22,820 bases of DNA from Lactobacillus mulieris (GTDB lineage Bacteria; Bacillota; Bacilli; Lactobacillales; Lactobacillaceae), in NCBI RefSeq assembly GCF_007095465.1, contig NZ_SDGL01000017.1:1-22820 (forward strand), in the 5' to 3' direction. The position numbers were made by a program, and so were the translations under genes. Positions 1-6,611 of the stretch are shown one piece after another; the stretch's first letter is position 1, and each line of letters opens with the position of its first letter. A model generated the notes under the pieces. It made no database searches and had not been told where the DNA came from. It worked only from the letters and a program-made list of their open reading frames with translations.

Positions 1-66
1 CAAAGCCGGTTGGAAATTGCAATTTTAGCTTATAATTTGGCTTATTGTCTAGAAAGATTTAACTAG
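1..66 (+). pseudogene. C-terminal fragment of a DDE-type IS transposase
   Basis: The first frame from the window edge reads QSRLEIAILAYNLAYCLERFN and then stops at 64-66. The core resembles the 'AYNL' segment that closes the catalytic domain of IS4/IS1380-type DDE transposases, where it follows the last catalytic glutamate. Only about 21 residues are inside the window, so whether the element is complete to the left cannot be judged, and the family is a tentative call. It may equally be a remnant. No convincing terminal inverted repeat can be assigned from one end alone, but the right end of such an element should lie between about 67 and 90. Confidence 0.45.
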
Positions 67-235
67 CACCACGCGTAAGAGATTATATAATTTCCCTGTA
101 ACTAAAAACTCGGAAACAACCTTTAATGATGTATCATCAATTTTATCTGGAATTTTATCTCAAGCGAAAACTAAAAATATTGATAGTTTGATTAAAGCGG
201 GTAAAACTAAATTTGATAGTGATTGGAAACAATAG
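53..235 (+). pseudogene. 3' remnant of a disrupted gene, possibly an ABC solute-binding protein
   Basis: In the frame ending with TAG at 233-235 an open stretch begins after an in-frame stop at 50-52 and runs for 60 codons. It has no usable start codon or ribosome binding site. The residues from about position 89 on (LYNFPVTKNSETTFNDV, later FDSDWKQ) read like the C-terminal end of an extracellular sugar-binding lipoprotein. That likeness is impression only. The fragment ends directly before a good terminator. Placed next to transposase-like coding, it is best explained as the tail of a gene cut by an insertion or by an IS-mediated deletion. Confidence 0.35.
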
Positions 236-243
236 TTAATAAG

Positions 244-270
244 AAAGATAGACGGTGTCTATCTTTTTTT
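244..270 (+). terminator. Intrinsic terminator of the disrupted left-edge gene
   Basis: A perfect 10-bp stem (AAAGATAGAC at 244-253 pairing with GTCTATCTTT at 257-266) has a GGT loop and runs into a T tract to 270. It lies 8 bases after the stop of the remnant, so it is the original terminator of that gene. Confidence 0.85.
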
Positions 271-324
271 GATTAGTCCTCTTTTTCTTGCTAAACTTAG
301 GATAATAAGTTTGGAGGAGAAATT

Positions 325-1539
325 ATGAAAACGGCGCATGGTGCCAGTCAAGTTAAAGAAGTAAATATTCACTCACTTCTATTAGGCGAGTTAATTACTT
401 GGTTAGGGTCGAGTTTTATCTGGCCGTTAACTTCTGTTTATTTAAATAAGGAATTGCATGTTAGTTTGGCAATGATTGGTGTAGTACTATTTTTCAATTG
501 CATGGCTAATATGTTTGGATCAATGATTGCTGGACGATTATATGATCGAATGAATCCTTATCCATTAGTAGTTGCAGGTCTATTTTTGGATGCAGTGGTG
601 TTGTTCTTATTAGCTTTATTTCCTGGATGGCCTGAATATTGGTTATGGCTGACTCTAGCTGGCTTTTTTGCTGGTTGGGATGGAGCATTAATTAATTCCA
701 TGGCAACTAGTATTAAAAAAATTCCTAGTAAAAAAGTTTTTAATCTAATTTATTTTGCGCAAAATATTGGTGTGGTAACTGGAACACTGGCAGTAGGATA
801 TTTATATGACTTTTCAGTAATCTTTTTATTTGTATTAGCAGCTATTTTATATTTATTAGCCACGATAAACGCTGCAATTAATTATCGTCCAATTATTGCA
901 TATCATAAAGAATTGCTAAAAAATAAGGTGAAAAAAGAAAAGAAAAAAGTTAAACTGCCTAAAGCTAATGTATTGATGAATTACGGCTTGTTCATTACTT
1001 TAGGAATTACCTGGCTGATGTATATGAATTGGGAATCAAACTTATCGGTTTATATTGTTTCTTTTAATATTCCATTTCATATGTATAGTTTACTTTGGAC
1101 TGTTAACGCCTTGATAATTGTGATAATTCAGGCAGTTTTGGCTCGTTTTGAACATATTTTTAAAACAACATTTCAACAAGTGGTGTTTGGAATTTTAATG
1201 TTTTCATTATCGTTTGTAACATTAATTTTTGCTAGAGATTTTAGTCACTTCTTATTATCAATGGTGATCTTAACATTTGGAGAAGCAACAGCTTTTCCTG
1301 CGATTCCATCTTATGTAAATGATTTAACTCCTATTGAAGTAAAGGGAGAATATCAGGGACTAACTATTGTTGCAAGTTCAGCTGGGCGGGCAATTGGCCC
1401 ATTAATTGGTGGGTTAATTATTGACCGTTTTAGTTATATTCCGTTCTTTATTTTTGCAGCAATCATAATTTTTTTATGTTTAATGATTCTTGTTCCAATG
1501 CATACTCGTGTAAAACCGAAAATTAAATTATTTAAATAA
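325..1539 (+). CDS. MFS transporter, probable drug/metabolite exporter
   Basis: A 404-residue polytopic membrane protein of the size usual for 12-TM major facilitators. The signature loop between TM2 and TM3 (motif A) is visible as GRLYDRMNPYP at residues 70-80. A lysine-rich cytoplasmic loop at about 193-215 divides the two six-helix halves. The second half contains a motif-A-like stretch near residue 345-370 (SSAGRAIGPLIGGLIIDRF), as in proton-driven multidrug antiporters. The start has a strong GGAGGA site at 313-318 and a possible -10 (GATAAT, 301-306) with no good -35. It stands alone between two terminators, so it is monocistronic. The substrate cannot be told from sequence; exporter rather than importer is an inference from subfamily resemblance. 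Confidence 0.88.
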   Translation: MKTAHGASQVKEVNIHSLLLGELITWLGSSFIWPLTSVYLNKELHVSLAMIGVVLFFNCMANMFGSMIAGRLYDRMNPYPLVVAGLFLDAVVLFLLALFPGWPEYWLWLTLAGFFAGWDGALINSMATSIKKIPSKKVFNLIYFAQNIGVVTGTLAVGYLYDFSVIFLFVLAAILYLLATINAAINYRPIIAYHKELLKNKVKKEKKKVKLPKANVLMNYGLFITLGITWLMYMNWESNLSVYIVSFNIPFHMYSLLWTVNALIIVIIQAVLARFEHIFKTTFQQVVFGILMFSLSFVTLIFARDFSHFLLSMVILTFGEATAFPAIPSYVNDLTPIEVKGEYQGLTIVASSAGRAIGPLIGGLIIDRFSYIPFFIFAAIIIFLCLMILVPMHTRVKPKIKLFK

Positions 1540-1541
1540 AT

Positions 1542-1568
1542 AAAAGCACCGTTGCTCTGGTGTTTTTT
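1542..1568 (+). terminator. Intrinsic terminator of the MFS gene
   Basis: AAAAGCACC pairs with GGTGTTTTTT (one G-T pair) across an 8-base loop, and the stem is followed by a T-run. It begins 3 bases after the stop codon. Confidence 0.8.
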
Positions 1569-1582
1569 AATAAATTTAATAA

Positions 1583-1612
1583 TAGACAAGATAATTTTAA
1601 TAATGGTATCAT
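1583..1612 (+). promoter_or_regulatory. Probable promoter of pepO
   Basis: TAGACA at 1583-1588 (5 of 6 to the -35 consensus) is separated by 18 bp from TATCAT at 1607-1612. The -10 is preceded by TGG, an extended -10 element. Predicted transcription begins near 1619, about 10 bp before the AAGGAGG ribosome binding site. Confidence 0.6.
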
Positions 1613-1641
1613 TAGACTAACACATCCTAAGGAGGTTAGTT

Positions 1642-3585
1642 ATGAATAATTTAGCTGTACGTGGTGGCGCAGGAGATATTACTAATCCTAAATCTGGCGT
1701 TCGGCCACAAGATAACTTATATTTAGCTGTTAATTCTGATTGGCTTAAAACGATTGAAATTCCAGCTGACCGTTCAAGTATGGGGAGTTTCGGTAAGATT
1801 GATGAAAATGTAGAAAAGCAATTGATGCAAGATTTTGCTGATTTTGCTGATGGTAAAAAGGTGATACCTGATCTCCCTAACTTAGATAAGGCTGTTGCTT
1901 TATACAAGGTGGCTCGCAATTTTGATAAGCGTAATAGTGAAGGTGCTGAACCAATTCAAGCTGATCTTAAAAAGTTGCTTAATTTAAAGGATTTTGTTGA
2001 CTTCAAGAATAAGGCTTTAGAACTTGATAAAGCAGGTTTTCCATTACCATTACTTTTTGGTGTAGAGCCTGATATGAAGAATACTAAGATTAATATTTTG
2101 AAGAATGTTGGTCCAAGTACTATTTTGCCGGATACAGTAACTTACCAAACAGAAGCTAAAGAGCAATTGCTTCCAATTTATCAAAAGCAAACTGTTAACT
2201 TGCTTGAAATGGCTGGATTAAGTTCTAATGATGCAGAAAAATATGTTGAAAAAGCCCTTGAATACGATGAGAGAATTGCTAAGGTAGTTAAATCAAGTGA
2301 AGAATGGGCTGACTACCCTGCAAGTTATAATCCTATGAGTTTAGCTGATTTTGCAGCTAAATTTAAGAGCTATGATATTGTAAGACATATTGAAGGCTTA
2401 GTTGGGATGAAACCAGATCGTGTTATTGAAGCAGACCCAGGTTATTTAGACCATGCAGAAGAACTATTTAATGCTACGGTCTTTGAGGAAATTAAAGGCT
2501 GGATGTTGGCACGCTTTATTAATAATGTAGCCTCCACTTTATCAGCTGATTTTCGTAAGGCAGCTTTTCCATTTAGTCAAGCACTATATGGCTTAGCTGA
2601 ACTTTCTAGTGGTGAAAAGCAAGCTTATCGCCTTGCTAACAGTCGTTTTAGCGAAATTGTTGGTATTTATTATGGTCAAAACTACTTTGGTAAGGATGCT
2701 AAAGCTGATGTTATTGACATGATTCATAAAATGATTAAAGTTTATGAAAAGCGTTTGGCTGAAAATTCTTGGCTTTCAAAAGCTACTCGTGATAAAGCGG
2801 TAGTTAAGTTACAAGCATTGGAGCTAAAGATTGGCTATCCTGAAAAGAGCGAAGAAGTATATAATCGCTTCAAAGTTGATGAAAGTGTAAGCTTGTATGA
2901 AAACACGGTAGTAAATAATCGCTTGGCTCAAGAATATGAATATGAACAGTTACCTAAGCCAGTAGATCGAACTGTTTGGGCAATGCCAGGTAATTTGGTA
3001 AATGCATGCTATGATCCACAAAGAAACGATTTAACATTCCCAGCTGCAATTTTGCAAAAGCCGTTTTATGATTTAAATCAAACCAGAAGTGAAAATTATG
3101 GCGGAATTGGTGTTGTTATTGCGCATGAAATTTCACACGCCTTTGATAACAATGGTTCTCAATTTGATGAATTGGGTAATATGGTTAACTGGTGGCAAGA
3201 TGAAGATTATGCTGAATTTAAGAAGAGAATTCAAGCTGAGATTGATTTGTTTGATGGAATTCAATATGGCCCTGTTAAGTTAAATGGTAAGCTAATCGTT
3301 TCAGAAAATATTGCAGATCAAGGCGGATTAACTGCAGCAGTTCATGCAGCTAAAGGTGAAGGGGATGCAAGTATGCAAGAACTCTTCGAAAACTTTGCTC
3401 GTGTATGGGCAATCAAACAAAAAGAAGAAGCTATCAAGAGCATTACTGCTGTTGATGTACACGCTCCTGGTCCACTTCGTGCTAATGTTCAAAGTCAATG
3501 CCAAGAAGAATTTTACAAAGCTTTTGATGTTAAACCGGGTGACGGGATGTACTTAGAGCCTGAGAAGCGGGTTGAAATTTGGTAA
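1642..3585 (+). CDS. pepO: Endopeptidase PepO, M13 (neprilysin) family zinc metallopeptidase
   Basis: Cytoplasmic oligopeptidase that cuts internal bonds of peptides taken up during growth on protein. The 647 residues match the usual length of lactic-acid-bacterial PepO. The zinc site is complete: HEISH at 495-499 supplies two histidines and the catalytic glutamate E496, and E555 within ENIAD (555-559) is the third ligand with D559 as its partner. The substrate-backbone motif NACY is at 454-457. H607 and R613 in HAPGPLR match neprilysin's C-terminal histidine and arginine. There is no signal peptide or membrane segment, unlike eukaryotic M13 members, and the C-terminus ends EIW rather than the CxxW of disulfide-bonded homologues. 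The start has a consensus AAGGAGG at about 1629-1635. Codon use suggests good expression. Confidence 0.95.
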   Translation: MNNLAVRGGAGDITNPKSGVRPQDNLYLAVNSDWLKTIEIPADRSSMGSFGKIDENVEKQLMQDFADFADGKKVIPDLPNLDKAVALYKVARNFDKRNSEGAEPIQADLKKLLNLKDFVDFKNKALELDKAGFPLPLLFGVEPDMKNTKINILKNVGPSTILPDTVTYQTEAKEQLLPIYQKQTVNLLEMAGLSSNDAEKYVEKALEYDERIAKVVKSSEEWADYPASYNPMSLADFAAKFKSYDIVRHIEGLVGMKPDRVIEADPGYLDHAEELFNATVFEEIKGWMLARFINNVASTLSADFRKAAFPFSQALYGLAELSSGEKQAYRLANSRFSEIVGIYYGQNYFGKDAKADVIDMIHKMIKVYEKRLAENSWLSKATRDKAVVKLQALELKIGYPEKSEEVYNRFKVDESVSLYENTVVNNRLAQEYEYEQLPKPVDRTVWAMPGNLVNACYDPQRNDLTFPAAILQKPFYDLNQTRSENYGGIGVVIAHEISHAFDNNGSQFDELGNMVNWWQDEDYAEFKKRIQAEIDLFDGIQYGPVKLNGKLIVSENIADQGGLTAAVHAAKGEGDASMQELFENFARVWAIKQKEEAIKSITAVDVHAPGPLRANVQSQCQEEFYKAFDVKPGDGMYLEPEKRVEIW

Positions 3586-3620
3586 AAGAAAAACGACTTC
3601 AAAATGAAGTCGTTTTTCTT
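3586..3620. terminator. Two-way terminator between pepO and kup
   Basis: A perfect 15-bp inverted repeat (3586-3600 with 3606-3620) has an AAAAT loop and A/T-rich outer arms, so each strand reads as a hairpin followed by T's. It starts at the base after the pepO stop and its right end overlaps the kup stop codon. One element serves both convergent genes. Confidence 0.92.
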
Positions 3621-5665
3621 TATGCTCGATTTCCGTCACCCTTTAATTTCTTTTTTAAATTAGCGTAGTTAATAGGATCAACTCGTTTAATATATGAGGG
3701 AGTAGGTCTACCTAAAATCAAAGGTACTCGTTCAACTACGGTATCAGCATAGTCAAGTCCAAACCAACTCGCAGGATTAGAAGATGAATTTTGTAAGCCA
3801 ACACGGGCTTGAATAATCCATTTTTCGTAAGTGGTTAACTCTGTTTGCGGGCTTACGACATCTTGAACAATAACAAAACTAAAGTCACCAACATCTCTAC
3901 CAGGAGTAGTTGTATATTCTTGAGGTTGAGATTCAATTGTCCCATCGGCAATTAAATCGTGAATTATTTGTCGCAAGTATACATTAACGCTAGTTTGTTT
4001 TTTAAATCCAAGATAAAGTTGGATATTAATTACGTTTTTAGTTCCGTAAGTATTTACAGCATATTCAGCGGTGAAAGGCTCATTAGTTACATTAACAGTT
4101 ACGAACCAGTATGCTTTTGCACGTTTAGGACGCTTATCTAAGATTGAATAAAGAACTTCACGCTTGATAAATTTATTATATTTAACTTTAGCCATGTAAA
4201 CTAAGTTAGTAGCATAAGTTGGATAGTTTTCATCATGACTTAAATTAGTTAACATACTAGTATATTCATCCAAACGGACATAAGAATTACGGGCTTCCCT
4301 TTTATCACGTACTTTATTACCAAAATACCAAATATACATAACTATTCCGATTAACCCAGCGATAATAACAGTTACGTAACCGCCATGAACAAATTTAACT
4401 AAGCTGGAAATTAAGAACATAATTTCAATTGCAGCAAAGAAAATTAAGAATAAGATTCGCCAGACAAGGTGAACACCTTTTTTAGCTAGATATTCAGATA
4501 ATAAAATAGTTGTCATCAGCATAGTGGCTGTAATTGCTAATCCGTAGGCTGATTCCATATGTTCAGAAGTTTGAAAGAAGAAAACTACAGCTAAAGTAGT
4601 TGCTCCTAACATTTTATTAACAGAAGGAATATAAATTTGCCCTTGTTCTGTGGTGGGGTAAACAATATTCATTCGTGGTAAAAATTTCAATTGACTAGCT
4701 TCGGAAACAAGTGTAAATGAACCAGTAATTAAAGCTTGAGAGGCAATAATAGCAGCCAAGGTAGCTAAAATAATAGCATAGATTCTGATGTTCTCAGGAA
4801 CAATTTGATAAAAGGGGTTGAAATCTCCACTAGTTTTAAAGCCAGGATTTTGTAAAATCCAAACTCCTTGACCAAGGTAGTTTAAAATCAAGCAAACAAA
4901 TACATATGGCCAAGAGCCTTTGATATTTGCTTTACCAACATGGCCAACATCTGAATATAAAGCTTCAGCCCCGGTAGTAGCTAGGAAAATAGAACCCAAT
5001 ATAAAAATACCTACTTTATTTACTGGGCTAAATAGAATTTTTACAGCATAAATAGGATTTAATGCTTGCAAGATGGACCAGTCATTTGCCATATTAAGTA
5101 GCCCAATGACGCCAAGAAAAGTGAACCAAATTAACATAATTGGCCCAAAGGCTTTTCCAATAAGGCTCGTACCCATCCGTTGGATAGCAAATAATAAAAG
5201 TAGTATACAAACAGTAATTAAAATTACCATTCCCTGGGTGGAAACTAATATATTGCCACCAAATTCCATCCCTTTAAGTCCCTCGATAGCAGTGGTGACT
5301 GTAACTGCAGGAGTTAATGCTCCGTCAGCTAGTAATGCTGCTCCGCCGACTAAAGCAGGAATAACTAGCCATTTTGCTCGTTTTCTAACTAAAGCATAAA
5401 GAGCAAAGATACCACCTTCACCATGGTTTGTAGCTTTTAAGGCAATAGCAACATATTTTATGGTAGTTAACAAAGTAACTGTCCAAAAAATTAAAGAGAT
5501 AGCTCCTAATATTAGTTCGCGACTAATATTAGTCATCCCCCCATTGCCAGCTACAATTGACTTCATAACATAAAGTGGGCTAGTTCCAATATCTCCGTAA
5601 ACAATTCCAATTGATATTAATAAACCAGCAGCTGTTAGTTGATCACGCTTTTTTAATTTCATCAT
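3620..5665 (-). CDS. kup: Kup-type potassium uptake protein
   Basis: Potassium/proton symporter of the KUP/HAK/KT family in the cytoplasmic membrane. The family hallmark GDIGTSPLY is at residues 24-32. About 12 hydrophobic segments follow to residue 455, and a soluble C-terminal domain of about 225 residues completes the usual architecture. The length of 681 is typical. The N-terminus has two adjacent ATG codons. The AGAGG site lies only 3 bases before the first but 6 before the second, so translation may begin at 5662. The gene follows the small unknown gene after a terminator 100 bp upstream and has no clear promoter of its own, so partial read-through is possible. In Lactococcus, Kup proteins are inhibited by c-di-AMP; whether that applies here is unknown. 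Confidence 0.94.
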   Translation of the reverse strand: MMKLKKRDQLTAAGLLISIGIVYGDIGTSPLYVMKSIVAGNGGMTNISRELILGAISLIFWTVTLLTTIKYVAIALKATNHGEGGIFALYALVRKRAKWLVIPALVGGAALLADGALTPAVTVTTAIEGLKGMEFGGNILVSTQGMVILITVCILLLLFAIQRMGTSLIGKAFGPIMLIWFTFLGVIGLLNMANDWSILQALNPIYAVKILFSPVNKVGIFILGSIFLATTGAEALYSDVGHVGKANIKGSWPYVFVCLILNYLGQGVWILQNPGFKTSGDFNPFYQIVPENIRIYAIILATLAAIIASQALITGSFTLVSEASQLKFLPRMNIVYPTTEQGQIYIPSVNKMLGATTLAVVFFFQTSEHMESAYGLAITATMLMTTILLSEYLAKKGVHLVWRILFLIFFAAIEIMFLISSLVKFVHGGYVTVIIAGLIGIVMYIWYFGNKVRDKREARNSYVRLDEYTSMLTNLSHDENYPTYATNLVYMAKVKYNKFIKREVLYSILDKRPKRAKAYWFVTVNVTNEPFTAEYAVNTYGTKNVINIQLYLGFKKQTSVNVYLRQIIHDLIADGTIESQPQEYTTTPGRDVGDFSFVIVQDVVSPQTELTTYEKWIIQARVGLQNSSSNPASWFGLDYADTVVERVPLILGRPTPSYIKRVDPINYANLKKKLKGDGNRA

Positions 5666-5695
5666 GAACCTCTTTTATGTAAGAAAAAACACTTT

Positions 5696-5732
5696 AATCA
5701 AAAAAGAATGCCCATCGACATTCTTTTTGATT
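5696..5732 (-). terminator. Intrinsic terminator of the unknown gene upstream of kup
   Basis: Arms at 5696-5710 and 5719-5732 form a roughly 14-bp stem, with one extra A in an A6/T5 run, around an 8-base loop. On the minus strand it lies about 35 bases after the stop of the 134-residue protein and before kup. Confidence 0.75.
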
Positions 5733-5768
5733 GTCCCATGTTTTCAAATCAAGGAATGAATATCGATA

Positions 5769-6173
5769 TTATGATAAACTTCCTGGAATTTGATTACGTT
5801 CAGCTTCATACCACTTGTCCCAATCTTCGAAAGTAGCGAAACTTTCTGGGTCAATGTTGCTCTTGGCGACAACTTCATCAAGCAAGCTCTTGAAGTTGTA
5901 GTCGTGAACATTTAATACATGCTTTACTAATTCTTTTCGTGAAAAGTTGATGTTATTAAGTAAGTATGTATTAATATCCAAGATATTCCCTTTTTTATCA
6001 AAAGAACCCATAATTTCAAGGTCATTTTGGTTATACTTAGCAATATAGAAGTTGGCGAAGTTTACAAGGTAGGCAGGTTGTTCTTTAAATTCAGCCTTAG
6101 GCATTTCTTCGCGATTAGCTTCTGGTACAACAACTTCAAATTCGTCAGTATTTTTGTTTAATTCTTCAGTCAA
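5769..6173 (-). CDS. Small acidic protein of unknown function
   Basis: I do not recognise this 134-residue protein. It is probably cytoplasmic, with no signal peptide or membrane segment. The first 30 residues are rich in Glu/Asp and look disordered. The middle (about 33-60) looks like alternating strands (AYLVNFANFYIAKY, then a hydrophobic run), and the C-terminus carries an aromatic-acidic stretch, FEDWDKWYEAE. The start is TTG at 6171-6173, chosen because a consensus AAAGGAG lies 8 bases upstream and the frame has no nearby alternative. A strong promoter is present (6234-6262) and a terminator follows, so it is a real, separately transcribed gene. It is likely restricted to lactobacilli, by inference from the lack of any familiar domain. 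Confidence 0.8.
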   Translation of the reverse strand: MTEELNKNTDEFEVVVPEANREEMPKAEFKEQPAYLVNFANFYIAKYNQNDLEIMGSFDKKGNILDINTYLLNNINFSRKELVKHVLNVHDYNFKSLLDEVVAKSNIDPESFATFEDWDKWYEAERNQIPGSLS

Positions 6174-6233
6174 GGTAAGAACTCCTTTAAAAATGTCCAG
6201 ATTAATTAACTAAATTAAAATAAATCACTTGTA

Positions 6234-6262
6234 ATTTTACCCAGAAATCAACTTAAAATCAA
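6234..6262 (-). promoter_or_regulatory. Promoter of the small acidic protein gene
   Basis: Read on the minus strand, TTGATT (6262-6257) and TAAAAT (6239-6234) are separated by exactly 17 bp. The predicted leader is about 55 nt. Confidence 0.65.
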
Positions 6263-6549
6263 CTAGTTTGAAGGCTTTAAGTAGTTTTCCACATCGCTTT
6301 TAGTTATTGAAATATTATGTAACAATCTTTACTAGTATTATAATTATAATTGTAATACTACAATTAAAGAAATTATTAACTATATTATATTTTATTACTA
6401 TAAGTTACGATGGTTGAGAAGTAGTTATAACAAATAAGGAAAAAAGATAGTTCAAAATATTTATTGAAAGCCAATAATAAGTAAAAAAGTAATAATTTTG
6501 TTAAAAATATGATGAATTATTACTTTTGTGTTGCAAAACTCTAGTTCGG
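6263..6549. other. Gene-free AT-rich region with two long inverted repeats
   Basis: This is the core of a 438-bp gap between two divergent genes, and I see no coding potential on either strand. It contains a 28-bp near-perfect palindrome at 6333-6360 (13-bp arms, one T/C difference, AT centre) that overlaps a perfect TATAAT at 6339-6344. A second perfect 8-bp repeat, TAATTGTA/TACAATTA, lies at 6347-6366 and shares bases with the first, so only one can fold at a time. At 6485-6497 and 6515-6527 a perfect 13-bp inverted repeat encloses 17 bases and ends in TTTT. The first looks operator-like. The last could be a terminator or a leader hairpin. Confidence 0.5.
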
Positions 6550-6579
6550 TTGAAATGTACTGATAGTGCACTGTACAAT
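6550..6579 (+). promoter_or_regulatory. Promoter of the autolysin gene, with palindromic spacer
   Basis: TTGAAA (6550-6555) is followed after 18 bp by TACAAT (6574-6579). The spacer contains the palindrome AGTGCACT (6565-6572), and TGTAC/GTACA half-sites flank it at 6556-6560 and 6573-6577, so the promoter sits inside a dyad that a regulator could bind. Confidence 0.6.
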
Positions 6580-6611
6580 ATGATTGAATTATATTGGAGG
6601 GAAAGTATAAT

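Noticed and set aside
5666..5768. A c-di-AMP (ydaO-type) riboswitch in front of kup
   Set aside because: Only about 100 bp are available and most of it is a plain terminator; no riboswitch core is visible.
6594..6611. Upstream TTG start for the autolysin
   Set aside because: The TTG overlaps the ribosome binding site of the ATG at 6612 and would add six residues in front of a normal signal peptide.
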